DNA of 32,242 nucleotides from Dehalococcoidia bacterium LH_S1 (GCA_023660035.1 JAGXOF010000004.1:1-32242); one strand, 5' to 3'; positions 16,223-24,007 are shown, counted from the first letter of the stretch. A program made the numbers and translations. Notes: generated by a model not told the origin, from the sequence alone.

Positions 16223-17496
16223 TGTTGGTCCGGGGGTTCGGGCTCCGGCACACTTGTAGGTATTACCTCTTCGCCGCTTTCAGTCAAACTTACATGGAGT
16301 CCAACCTTTGGTATATTATGCTCCACTTTGTATGTTTCCCACAGTGTTACCCACTCCTGGTTTGCCGGACTTATCTCTATGCCCTTCTCCTCGGCTAGGC
16401 TTTTGGCATTGGCGTAAGCATCAACGTAGGTGTTGAGCAGTTCTATGTTTTCCAGCTGCCGGCGCTCATGTGCTTCCGTCCATAAACCTTTCTCTTGCAG
16501 GTACTTTATGAGACCTTCGTGGACGGGGATGTAAGTGGTTTTCAGGGCCTCCATGAGATGGTCGATGCTCATATACTTGTTGGAGTCGTAGGCCTCCTTG
16601 TACTGGTTATAATTTTCATCGAGCCACTTGGCAAAGTGATAGACAAGTTCCGCATCGTGTTTTTTGGTAGTGATGTCGAATATGTAGCCAACTGTTCCCC
16701 AATGGCCAACGGCTTCCGACACGCCGGTTTTGATCGGTGCGAAGGAATAAAGCGGACTCCTTGCTTGCCAGCGCTTGGCTCCCTCCGGGTCCTTCTCAGC
16801 GTTCAGGTCCAGGAAACGGATGCCGTGAGGGGCGGAAGCCACTTCATAGAGGGTTGGGGAGGTGGGGAAGCCGAAGGCGACATCGGTCCTGCCCTCGGCT
16901 ACGGCCCGCATCGCCCCTTCAAAGCTGCCTGCATTTACCCATTCGATTTTTTCTTCGTCGAGTTGAATCCAGGCCAGCAGGGAGCGGAAAGGGTTCAGAG
17001 TGGAATCTTTCATGTTCCAGACCGAGAACCTCGTACCTGGGCCGATATCGTAAATCCTCTCGATATCCGAATCGCCACGGACGAAGAAGCCGGAGTTGGC
17101 CAGGTCGTGAATCCAGACAACCCTTGCTTGAAATGGCCCGCCGTCTTTGGTGGCGTGGTCTTCTGTGGCCTCAATGACGTTACTCAGCATGCTTTTGGAA
17201 GCGGAACTCAGGAACATTTCGCCATCTTTGAGGTAGCGCATGCATTTACCGGGATCTGCCTCTGGCACGACACGAATGGCCATTCCGGTATCGTCTTCCA
17301 TTATAGATGCCCAGCTGACGTATTTGGCCAGTCCGCTCTGGCCCGGGGCTGCAATGTGAAGCCGTTCCGGCCACTGCCAACCCTGATCCGCTTCTTCAGT
17401 CTGGGTTGTGCCTGAGGTGCATCCTGTTAAAACTAGAGTACTGCCCAGCACAAGCAGTAAAGCTATTAGTAGTGGTTTAAACAAGTGCCTAGTCAT
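16219..17496 (-). CDS. TAXI-family TRAP solute-binding lipoprotein
   Basis: 425 residues. The signal peptide is MTRHLFKPLLIALLLVLG and onward, with lipobox LTGC and lipidated Cys26, so the mature protein is membrane-anchored outside the cytoplasm. The NMT1/TAXI-like fold shows in LHIAAPGQSGLAKYVSWASI, VVPEADPGKCMRYLKDGEM, DIGPGTRFSVW and AMRAVAEGRTDVAFGFPTSP, followed by a long helical C-terminal part. It captures the substrate for the fused permease downstream. The start has AAGGAG nine bases upstream, inside the end of ahbD; only three bases separate the two genes. Residues after 405 are a Pro/Glu linker that appears cut off (see the small ORF). Confidence 0.88.
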   Translation of the reverse strand: MTRHLFKPLLIALLLVLGSTLVLTGCTSGTTQTEEADQGWQWPERLHIAAPGQSGLAKYVSWASIMEDDTGMAIRVVPEADPGKCMRYLKDGEMFLSSASKSMLSNVIEATEDHATKDGGPFQARVVWIHDLANSGFFVRGDSDIERIYDIGPGTRFSVWNMKDSTLNPFRSLLAWIQLDEEKIEWVNAGSFEGAMRAVAEGRTDVAFGFPTSPTLYEVASAPHGIRFLDLNAEKDPEGAKRWQARSPLYSFAPIKTGVSEAVGHWGTVGYIFDITTKKHDAELVYHFAKWLDENYNQYKEAYDSNKYMSIDHLMEALKTTYIPVHEGLIKYLQEKGLWTEAHERRQLENIELLNTYVDAYANAKSLAEEKGIEISPANQEWVTLWETYKVEHNIPKVGLHVSLTESGEEVIPTSVPEPEPPDQQ

Positions 17497-17499
17497 TCG

Positions 17500-18630
17500 T
17501 CAGTCTCCTTTCTGTCTTGCTTTGTTTGCCTTTGTCCACAGTGGTGGTTCGTATACGCAGTATGGCTCCGCCTCCAGATAGTCTCCTGTGGCTGCGTATG
17601 CCCTTGCCCGGCAGCCTCCGCATACCCTCTTGTACACGCAGACGCCGCACTTTCCCTTCAGTTTGGAAAGGTCTCTCAAGTCTCTGAATAATGGGGCATT
17701 GACCCATATTTCGCCGAAGGATTGTTCCCTCACGTTGCCCGCTTCGATATCCAGGTAGCCGCATCCCTGTACTCCGCCCCGGTGGGAAATGAAACAGTAG
17801 CTGGTGCCAGCAAGACATCCTCTGGTGATGGTCTGCATGGGTTGATAAGTGGATTCAGAATTCGAGGTTTGATTCCTGGGTGCTTCGCTTTCTCTTTGCT
17901 TTACTATCCTCATATAGTGGGGCGCATCCGTGGGTTTGAAGAACATCCTGTCCCCGAGTTCCATCTGTTTATCGTATATCCAGTTTAATGTTTCCTCATA
18001 TTGTTGAGGGGACAGCTCCTGGTCTTCAAGGCCTTTACCGCGCCCGGTGGGGACCAGCATGAATGGATGAAAGGCCACAGCTCCGATCTCTATAGAAAGA
18101 TCCAGCAGGTCGGCTAAGTAGTGGACATTTAATTTCGTCACGGTGCTGTTGATCTGAACTTCAATGCCTGCGCTGCGGGCGTTGGCGATTCCATCCAGCG
18201 CCTCCTGATAAGCCCCCGCTTTGCCGCGGAACTCATCCTGACGTTCCGGGATTGGGAAGTCTATACTCACTGCCAGGCGGGATACTGGCACTTTCTTCAA
18301 TTCGGTAGCCAATTTCCTGGTGATCAACGTGCCGTTGGTGCCCATGACCACTCTGAGACCTTTACTCACACCGTATCTGGCTATTTGCAATACGTCCGGT
18401 CTTACAAGTGGCTCGCCTCCGGTCAGAATGAGGATTGGTTTCGCTACTTCAGCTATCTGGTCGATCAGTCGATAGCACTCCTCGGTTGTGAGTTCATTTT
18501 CATACGGTTCGTTTTCTGAGGAGGAGCGGCAATGGGCGCAGAAGAGGTTGCAGCGGCGGGTTATTTCCCAGGCCACCAGATGCAATCTGGGCTCGATGAT
18601 GTCCTTGTTGGAATGGTTATTCATACTCAT
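17500..18630 (-). CDS. ahbD: AhbD-like heme synthase (radical SAM/SPASM)
   Basis: A radical SAM enzyme of the AhbD/NirJ group. AhbD decarboxylates two propionates of Fe-coproporphyrin III to give heme b in the siroheme-dependent route of archaea and anaerobes. The SAM cluster is C27-x3-C31-x2-C34 in WEITRRCNLFCAHCRSS, with GGEPL near 70. The SPASM region has the group hallmarks GCLAGTSYCFISHRGGVQGC, then CGVCVYKRVCGGCRARAYA and EPYCVYEPP at the end. At 376 residues it is normal. ATG overlaps the ahbC stop by four bases (ATGA). A related activity on another tetrapyrrole or on a peptide cannot be excluded, because ahbA/B are not in the window. Confidence 0.8.
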   Translation of the reverse strand: MSMNNHSNKDIIEPRLHLVAWEITRRCNLFCAHCRSSSENEPYENELTTEECYRLIDQIAEVAKPILILTGGEPLVRPDVLQIARYGVSKGLRVVMGTNGTLITRKLATELKKVPVSRLAVSIDFPIPERQDEFRGKAGAYQEALDGIANARSAGIEVQINSTVTKLNVHYLADLLDLSIEIGAVAFHPFMLVPTGRGKGLEDQELSPQQYEETLNWIYDKQMELGDRMFFKPTDAPHYMRIVKQRESEAPRNQTSNSESTYQPMQTITRGCLAGTSYCFISHRGGVQGCGYLDIEAGNVREQSFGEIWVNAPLFRDLRDLSKLKGKCGVCVYKRVCGGCRARAYAATGDYLEAEPYCVYEPPLWTKANKARQKGD

Positions 18631-19796
18631 TTGATGCCGACCTCCTCATCGGTGAGATAGCAGGCAGGGTCTTCTGCCCAGACATCACCATAAACCGCCT
18701 CCGCGCGCTCACGCAGGTTGCCGTTGCAGATATCAAGATATTGACAGTTACTACACCGTCCCTTGAGCAGCTTTTTGCGGTCTTTTAGGCCTTGCATCAG
18801 GGAGTCAGAGGTGCTTGTCCAGATATCGCCGAATTTGCGCTCAAGGACGTTGCCAGCGGAGTAGGGCCACCAGAACTGGTCAGGGTGAACATTTCCTTCC
18901 GGATCCACAGAGCCGATTTTGATACCCGAGTTGTTGCCTCCATTCCTTTTTAAAAGTTTATAAACAAGCTGAGCGCGCTCTGGGTCTTTCTCCTTCAATT
19001 TCAGATAGAGGTAGACGCCGTCAGAGTGATTCGCAACGGTGAGGACCTCCTTGGGCAAACCTCGCCGGTGCAGGTCCTCGGTAAGCTCACAGATAGTATC
19101 CACAGCTTGCCTGCTCTGACCATGCTCTATGTCATCCTGAACCAGCGTGCTAGCTCTGCCAGAGTAGGCCAAGTGATAGAAACAAAGCCGGTCTATTCCT
19201 TCCTGCCCTGCGAGAGAGAACATGGCCGGTATTTGCTGGTAATTGAAACGTGTAATGGTAAAACGCAGTGAAACCCGCATCTCGTTCTTGATACAGTTTC
19301 TGATTCCCTCGAGGGCTGCCCGGTATGCGCCCTGCCTGCCTCGAAAACGGTCGTTGATTTGTTCAGTCCCGTCCAGGCTTATGCCAACCTCGGCAAATCC
19401 TATCTTACTCAGTCGCCTGGCGATGTCCTCTGTTATCAGCGTACCGTTGGAGGAAAGCGCTACCCTCAGTCCACTCTCAACGGAAAATTTAGCAAGTTCC
19501 AGTAAATCGTCTCTTAGCAAGGGCTCCCCACCGGAGAATAAGATCACCGGAACGCCGAAGGCGGCAAGGTCACTGATGAAAGCCTTGGAGGAAGCCGTGT
19601 CCATTTCCGTAGCCGATTGGCTTTCCCCAGCGGAAGCGTAACAGTGTACGCATCGCAGGTTGCAGCGACTGGTGCAGTTCCAGACGACAACCGGGACAGA
19701 AGTTGATGCTTTGATGGAGTCAGGAGATGACTCTCCATAGCGGAGGCTATCACCCGGACTGTGAATATCGCACAGGAGACGGGAAATGGAAATCAC
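18627..19796 (-). CDS. ahbC: AhbC-like didecarboxysiroheme deacetylase (radical SAM)
   Basis: A radical SAM/SPASM protein of the AhbC/NirJ1 group. AhbC removes the two acetate side chains of 12,18-didecarboxysiroheme to form Fe-coproporphyrin III. The N-terminus LLCDIHSPGDSLRYG is typical of the group. The cluster Cys are C45, C49 and C52 in WNCTSRCNLRCVHCYA, and SGGEPLLR is the SAM-binding GGE motif. The C-terminal signature DPEGNVHPDQFWWPYSAGNV, CSNCQYLDICNGN and PACYLTDEE distinguishes AhbC from AhbD. At 389 residues it is full length. GTG overlaps the regulator's stop by four bases, so regulator, ahbC and ahbD are translationally coupled. Confidence 0.82.
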   Translation of the reverse strand: MISISRLLCDIHSPGDSLRYGESSPDSIKASTSVPVVVWNCTSRCNLRCVHCYASAGESQSATEMDTASSKAFISDLAAFGVPVILFSGGEPLLRDDLLELAKFSVESGLRVALSSNGTLITEDIARRLSKIGFAEVGISLDGTEQINDRFRGRQGAYRAALEGIRNCIKNEMRVSLRFTITRFNYQQIPAMFSLAGQEGIDRLCFYHLAYSGRASTLVQDDIEHGQSRQAVDTICELTEDLHRRGLPKEVLTVANHSDGVYLYLKLKEKDPERAQLVYKLLKRNGGNNSGIKIGSVDPEGNVHPDQFWWPYSAGNVLERKFGDIWTSTSDSLMQGLKDRKKLLKGRCSNCQYLDICNGNLRERAEAVYGDVWAEDPACYLTDEEVGIK

Positions 19797-20452
19797 AGGG
19801 ACTTATCCCCTTTTTCAATGAGAGTAGAACTGTTATGTCGCTGATGCGTGGTTACCAGGGAAAGCAAGGCTACATCCATTACCTGGGCCATTAGCGGGAT
19901 AGCTCCCGCAACCCTGCTAGTGTGAGCCTCGCGCTTTTTCAAGAGATGGGATATCGCCTTCATAATCGGGTCACGATGAAGGTTAAATGCCTCTACTGAG
20001 TCGGTCAGGGGCAACCCAAGACCGGCAAGGGTTTCCCCAAATCCCTGTCCTACATCGCGAGCGTATTCCAGTGTCTGTTCCCTTTTCGCAGGCTCGTTAA
20101 GATACCTGATAATAACATCGATCATGTTGCGGCCAAGTTGTGCCAGCGCTGATTTTCCTTCCTTGTTCAGTTGGCTATGCCAGTCCTTTGTGATGAGGAA
20201 TGTCCTGCCGATTTCCCTGTGCAGATCACTGGTAGCTTCGATTTCTGCTATTAAATCCTTTACCCCGATAGGCTTGCGATTTGAACTCATGAGGTTGTTC
20301 AATTCCCTTCTCGAATAGCGACGATGCCCCCCAGGAGTAATAAAGGCTTTAATCTTGCCCTCATCTGTCCACTGCCTTAGAGTAACCTCACTTACTCCCA
20401 TGATGGCAGAGGCTTCACTTATAGTTAGCAGGGCTTCATTAGTTGCTGGCAT
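19793..20452 (-). CDS. MerR-type HTH regulator with helical sensor domain
   Basis: 219 residues. Residues 8-55 are an excisionase/MerR-type winged helix (LTISEASAIMGVSEVTLRQW, then ITPGGHRRYSRREL), the B12-sensor/CarH type of HTH. Residues 75-200 are all-helical and resemble RsbRD-N-type or globin-like sensor helices (SALAQLGRNMIDVIIRYL, ARDVGQGFGETLAGLGLPL), without the cobalamin-binding DxHxxG motif. It contains several His but no CxxCH. It is the first gene of the operon and probably controls it; a heme or redox signal would make sense given ahbC/ahbD but is only inferred. The start has no strong Shine-Dalgarno, and the leader is short (about 28 bases). Confidence 0.75.
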   Translation of the reverse strand: MPATNEALLTISEASAIMGVSEVTLRQWTDEGKIKAFITPGGHRRYSRRELNNLMSSNRKPIGVKDLIAEIEATSDLHREIGRTFLITKDWHSQLNKEGKSALAQLGRNMIDVIIRYLNEPAKREQTLEYARDVGQGFGETLAGLGLPLTDSVEAFNLHRDPIMKAISHLLKKREAHTSRVAGAIPLMAQVMDVALLSLVTTHQRHNSSTLIEKGDKSL

Positions 20453-20487
20453 TCTATCAACACAAAATCTATAAAAAACTACAAGAA

Positions 20488-20516
20488 ATTATAACTTGAT
20501 GAAGTGCCGATGTCAA
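20488..20516 (-). promoter_or_regulatory. Perfect-consensus sigma-70 promoter of the ahb-TRAP operon
   Basis: On the minus strand: TTGACA (20516-20511), exactly 17 bases, TATAAT (20493-20488). Such a perfect match suggests that expression is limited by a repressor. A weak dyad CAAG-N9-CTTG (20483-20499 region) overlaps the -10 box and could be the operator. Confidence 0.85.
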
Positions 20517-20520
20517 CCTG

Positions 20521-20977
20521 ATGGAGCAATTCAGACAGTATGAGCAAGGGGGAATAGGATTTGTAGTCGTCGATTTAAAGAGCTTAAGGCTTGTAATATC
20601 TCCCTGGACTTTCGAGCATCCACTGGCTTAGAGAATCAAATCAAAGAACGCCTTTGCAGAGATTTCGATTTTCAGGCGTATAATGATAAGGTGAAACTTC
20701 TAGATAAGTTATTTAACCAAATAATGAGTGTAGCGAGGGCCTGTCGAATATCAGCAAGCATGTTCAAATACGGAACTCATTTCAACACCGTGGTGGTATG
20801 GTCGATGAACTACTGCTTAGAGAATTGGGGGTACGAAAGATATCCCTGCTGGATGTAGATGGGAATCCTCAAGAATATCAGATCAATGATAAAATCGAGT
20901 TGTCTGTTCCTGAATTCGATCCTTTCCGACGTTCGTTGTTAATGGTTGGTCAGGCTTGGAGGAGATGGAATGGCTAA
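20521..20977 (+). pseudogene. HEPN-like gene, frameshifted remnant
   Basis: Three frames are needed to read one protein. 20521-20631 gives EQGGIGFVVVDLKSLRLVIS; 20624 to about 20735 gives LENQIKERLCRDFDFQAYND and KVKLLDKLFNQI; from about 20741 to the TAA at 20975 comes ISKHVQIRNSFQHRGGMVDE, then ELGVRKISLLDVDG and IELSVPEFDPFRRSLLMVGQ. The IRNSFQHRGG block resembles the Rx4-6H signature of HEPN-type nuclease or abortive-infection proteins, which is the only basis for the name. The stop overlaps the start of the zinc-ribbon gene, so the two were probably a coupled pair. Confidence 0.5.
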
Positions 20978-21200
20978 CATACAAATGGAGGTTATTCCAG
21001 AACCTGATAAAGGGACTGCTTCTGTTTTGGTACCAAGTTCGGGAGGACCACAGATTATGTTGAGAGGTGATGGAGATGACACTTACATTTGTGGATGTTG
21101 TGGCGAATCAATCTATGAAAACGTGCAGAGAGGCCAGATTGTCAATCTTGTGTTTAAATGCTTTAACTGCGGTTCCTTTAATCGAGTTAGGGGTACTTAA
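20970..21200 (+). CDS. Small zinc-ribbon protein
   Basis: 76 residues from ATG 20970, preceded by GGAGGAG at the right distance; the frame opens earlier at 20946 but without a better site. The N-terminal half is polar (MEVIPEPDKGTASVLVPSS). The C-terminal half holds two Cys pairs, CGCCGESIYENV and FKCFNCGSFNRVRG, that should bind one zinc ion as a rubredoxin-like knuckle. The function is unknown; similar small ribbons are RNA- or protein-binding modules. It sits directly behind the HEPN-like remnant with an eight-base overlap. Confidence 0.6.
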   Translation: MANIQMEVIPEPDKGTASVLVPSSGGPQIMLRGDGDDTYICGCCGESIYENVQRGQIVNLVFKCFNCGSFNRVRGT

Positions 21201-21292
21201 GACCAACTAATATCTCATTTAGGCCAATGCTTGTAAGCTCGCGCTACTGAACACAAGTATGATCGGTGACATTTTCGATGCCGCCTTGGTTA

Positions 21293-21778
21293 TCAGGCAA
21301 AGCGCGAGATGTGTTCAGACAGAAATTGGGCTACCTGGGCAGTGTCAAATGGCCATGCGTAGACTGTCTCTACCTGCGGATTGGACTTGCTGAACTCATT
21401 GAGCTTGTCTGGTATGTCCTTTTCGGCATGCTCTCCACCCCACGTCATCATCGTGGTGGCGACGATTATCTTCGTTGCGCCTCTATCCACAGCTGATTGC
21501 AGGGCTTCATCCATGCCTGGAGCACAAAACTCGTTGTATCCGACAATTACTTCGTATCCTGAGACTTCACCGAGATGTGCTGCTAATTCCTGAGAGGCTG
21601 TGTAAAAGGGGTCGTTCTGTTCATTGCGAGGCCAGTTTCTCATCCTGGCCTCAAGAAAAGAATACCGGTCTTGAACTGATTCCGGATTACCAACATCCCC
21701 TTGTTCAACAAGCGAACGCAGTCTGAAGAATTCGGCGAGTTCCTGTCTGGGGAAATCTCCGGGAGGCGTGCCATGCAT
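21293..21778 (-). CDS. CbiX/SirB-like sirohydrochlorin chelatase-family protein
   Basis: 161 residues of the class II chelatase fold. The metal-binding His sits in MHGTPPGDF at the very N-terminus, and the second in MTWGGEHAEKDIP near residue 117. The C-terminal strand and helix (VETVYAWPFDTAQVAQFLSEHI) fit the family. Such proteins insert Fe or Co into sirohydrochlorin, so with ahbC/ahbD about 1.5 kb away a role in supplying siroheme to the Ahb route is attractive but unproven. The first beta strand (IKTLIVLA) is encoded upstream in the same frame without a start codon, whereas an ATG at about 21807 reads MKP and then stops. A one-base frameshift in the 5' end or a shortened protein are both possible. 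Confidence 0.65.
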   Translation of the reverse strand: MHGTPPGDFPRQELAEFFRLRSLVEQGDVGNPESVQDRYSFLEARMRNWPRNEQNDPFYTASQELAAHLGEVSGYEVIVGYNEFCAPGMDEALQSAVDRGATKIIVATTMMTWGGEHAEKDIPDKLNEFSKSNPQVETVYAWPFDTAQVAQFLSEHISRFA

Positions 21779-21884
21779 GGCCAGTACGATTAGCGTTTTT
21801 ATGGTTTCATTCTATCGTATTGGCTTCCAACAATGTAGTGTCAGGCTGTAGTTATATAAATCGGCGGCATAATTCGTGGCGGAG

Positions 21885-21923
21885 ATTGTGAGCTGGCCCG
21901 CTGTAAGCGGGCCAGCTCACAAT
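21885..21923. repeat. 17-bp perfect palindrome, REP-like hairpin
   Basis: ATTGTGAGCTGGCCCGC and its exact complement flank the loop TGTAA. The bases after it (21924-21975, ctggattccagcttctgccggagtaacg) look like a dispersed bacterial repeat. It lies between two minus-strand genes and could end the transcript of the acyl-CoA ligase remnant, but has no T-run. Confidence 0.8.
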
Positions 21924-21976
21924 GACAGATCCTCCTCTTCTGGATTCCAGCTTCTGCCGGAGTAACGTCTGCGAGA

Positions 21977-22681
21977 CTACCCCTTCCCGTACTTTCTCCG
22001 GAGCTTTGGTTTCTCCAGCTTCCCGGTCGGGTTCCTTGAAACTTTATCAAATATGATACGTCTGGGGCGCTTGTAGCGTTGCAGGTTTTCTTCGCAGAAC
22101 GAGGTTACCTTTTCCTCTGAGAGTTTCTCTCCCGGCGCTGGCTCGATTACGGCCGTTACCATTGGGATAGGTCGTAGTCCGCGAGGCGAAGCTCCCCGCG
22201 GTCGAGTGCGGAGACGATATCGTGAGCCCAGGGCACGAGCAACCATACTATCGTGCCCTTTTCATTCTGTACAGGCTCCAATACGCACTGAGGGCCTATC
22301 TCGTTCAAGAGCACGCCTTTCCCTCCGACAAGAAGATTCCCCATCCAGAACATTTTACCCCCTGCATGGTACAGGGGAGGTATTAGGATAAAGTTATCAT
22401 CATGAGTTTGAAAGTGGTGGGCTTGCTCTGTTATGGTAGCGCATTCCATGTTTTTGTGGTTAAGAAGGATGGGCTTTGGCGGGCCGGTAGTGCCTGAGGT
22501 GAAATAGAGGCCGCATTCATCCTCGGGGGTAAGTGTTACATGTACAGGGTCGATTCGCTCTTTCATCGAATTCTCGCCAGGTAATCTCCTTTCTGAATCC
22601 CTTGCTCGGGACCAGTTCAACGAGAGCTACTTCCTCAGGATACCTTTGGGCCTTTCTCGCCAGCATCTCTGAGATATTCAT
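21977..22681 (-). pseudogene. Acyl-CoA synthetase (AMP-forming), internally deleted
   Basis: Pieces of one ANL-superfamily ligase in three frames. ATG 22681, with a GGGAGGGGGG ribosome site, gives MNISEMLARKAQRYPEEVAL and ITWREFDERANR. A shift and deletion lead to the AMP-binding P-loop YFTSGTTGPPKPILLNHKN and PPLYHAGGKMFWMGNLLVGG. After LADYDLSQW about 200 residues are missing, and another frame supplies the C-terminal domain: KVTSFCEENLQRYKRPRRII and the catalytic Lys in NPTGKLEKPKLRRKYG. About 235 of an expected 520 codons remain. The start is 20 bases after hisC, in the same direction, so both were probably one operon. Confidence 0.85.
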
Positions 22682-22700
22682 TGCCCCCCTCCCTTTAGCT

Positions 22701-23783
22701 CTATTTATTGGAAAGCTTGTTCAGGGATTTTATCAATGCATCGGTATGCTCGGGCTTACCCACGGTTATGCGAACCGTATTACGGAGCATAGGGGTATCG
22801 AAATATCGTACGAATATCCCGTCCTGCTCCAGAGAATTCTTGATTTGTGCTGCATCACCATTCATTGGCTGGCACAGAATGAAGTTGGAACGGGAAGGGT
22901 AGGGAGCAAGCATTCCTTGCTGCTGCAGTTCCCTGTAAAGGCGCTCACGCTCGGAGGTAATAGCATCTATTCTCTTCTTCATGTTGTCGAGGTCCTTCAG
23001 AGACTCTATAGCAGCCATCTGTGCGGCGGAACTTGCATTATAGGGGAGTTTGGCCTTATATATAATTTCCCGAATTTCCGGATCGAAAATGCCATAGCCT
23101 ATCCTCAGGCCGGCGAGGCCTGCCCATTTACTAAACGATCGCAGGACGATGAGGTTCGGATACGAAGGTACAAGATGGGCGACTGTCTCTCCGCTGAATT
23201 CATAGTATGCTTCATCCACTACGACTAAGATACCTATTTCGAGTAGACTCATTATGTCATATAGTGGGGTTGTATTTCCTGTAGGGTTGTTGGGATTACA
23301 CAGCAGAATTACCTTGGTATGATCATCAATGGCTGATTTTGCCTTTTCCACATTGACACTGAAATCGTCCTCCCTAGGGATATCTACGATTTCACCGTTG
23401 CAGACCTTGGTGCGTATTCCATATGGCACGAACGTGGGGGGGAAGTTGATTACCTTATCCCCTGACTCGAGGGTGATGCGCAATATCAGGTCGATGAGTT
23501 CGTCGGAACCGTTGCCTACGCCGATATATTCTTTCCCGAGTCCCGTGTATTCCTCTAGCATAGATCGAAGTTCACGGTGCTCGGGATCAGGATAGATATG
23601 ATGGGAATCAACTTTAGAAAGCGCCTGCATGACTCTTGGCGAACAGCTGTAGGGGCTCTCATTGGCATCCAACTTGATAATCCGCTCTACAGGGATGCCG
23701 AGGCGCTTGGCTAAAACCTCCAGGGGCTGCACAGCCTGGTAGGGCACAACATCGATCAAATGCCTTCTGATAAGTCTTTTCAT
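22701..23783 (-). CDS. hisC: Histidinol-phosphate aminotransferase
   Basis: A PLP enzyme converting imidazole-acetol phosphate and glutamate to histidinol phosphate in histidine synthesis; the family also transaminates aromatic amino acids. The fold-type I markers are KLDANESPYSCSP near residue 38, GNGSDELIDLILR, LLCNPNNPTGN near 160, VVDEAYYEFSG and the PLP lysine in SFSKWAGLAGLRIGYG near 218, then SNFILCQP and RITVG at the end. Length (360) is normal and the frame is intact, in contrast to the two ligase remnants on either side. No other his gene is present, so a specialised aromatic role is possible. Confidence 0.92.
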   Translation of the reverse strand: MKRLIRRHLIDVVPYQAVQPLEVLAKRLGIPVERIIKLDANESPYSCSPRVMQALSKVDSHHIYPDPEHRELRSMLEEYTGLGKEYIGVGNGSDELIDLILRITLESGDKVINFPPTFVPYGIRTKVCNGEIVDIPREDDFSVNVEKAKSAIDDHTKVILLCNPNNPTGNTTPLYDIMSLLEIGILVVVDEAYYEFSGETVAHLVPSYPNLIVLRSFSKWAGLAGLRIGYGIFDPEIREIIYKAKLPYNASSAAQMAAIESLKDLDNMKKRIDAITSERERLYRELQQQGMLAPYPSRSNFILCQPMNGDAAQIKNSLEQDGIFVRYFDTPMLRNTVRITVGKPEHTDALIKSLNKLSNK

Positions 23784-23850
23784 TTTCTCCCCCTTTTATT
23801 GTACTGCATTTTTATTTATGGAGTCTAACACATGATGTTGGTATATTAAA

Positions 23851-23881
23851 AATCCCCCCAGTTGAAATTGAAGGGAGGATT
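23851..23881 (-). terminator. Terminator-like hairpin upstream of hisC
   Basis: AATCCCCCC (23851-23859) pairs with GGGAGGATT (23873-23881) with one mismatch. On the minus strand it is followed by TTTTTAATAT. It lies about 70 bases before hisC on the same strand, so it may be a leader attenuator or the end of a lost upstream gene. No his-leader peptide or T-box was seen. Confidence 0.45.
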
Positions 23882-24007
23882 GAGGATTTTGTTTACAAAA
23901 TTCCGTGGTGGATTTGCGTGACACTATCTGTTTTTGTTATGCCTCACATGGGTCATTATGTTATACTCATTTTTGGGGAGGAATAGAAACCTTTTAAGGA
24001 GGACCAA

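Noticed and set aside
16495..17415. A 306-codon open frame on the plus strand.
   Set aside because: It is antisense to the well-supported TAXI lipoprotein gene and has no motif or ribosome site; a shadow frame in GC-rich coding DNA.
17500..19796. Radical SAM pair as RiPP (peptide) maturases, with the 72-residue ORF as precursor.
   Set aside because: The C-terminal Cys patterns and flanking motifs are those of AhbC and AhbD, and the small ORF looks like an exported-domain fragment without a leader/core layout.
22533..23228. A 231-codon plus-strand frame opposite hisC.
   Set aside because: Antisense to conserved hisC motifs; the translation has no recognisable domain.
23784..24007. A T-box or his-leader attenuator before hisC.
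   Set aside because: There is a terminator-like hairpin but no T-box sequence, specifier loop or His-rich leader peptide.
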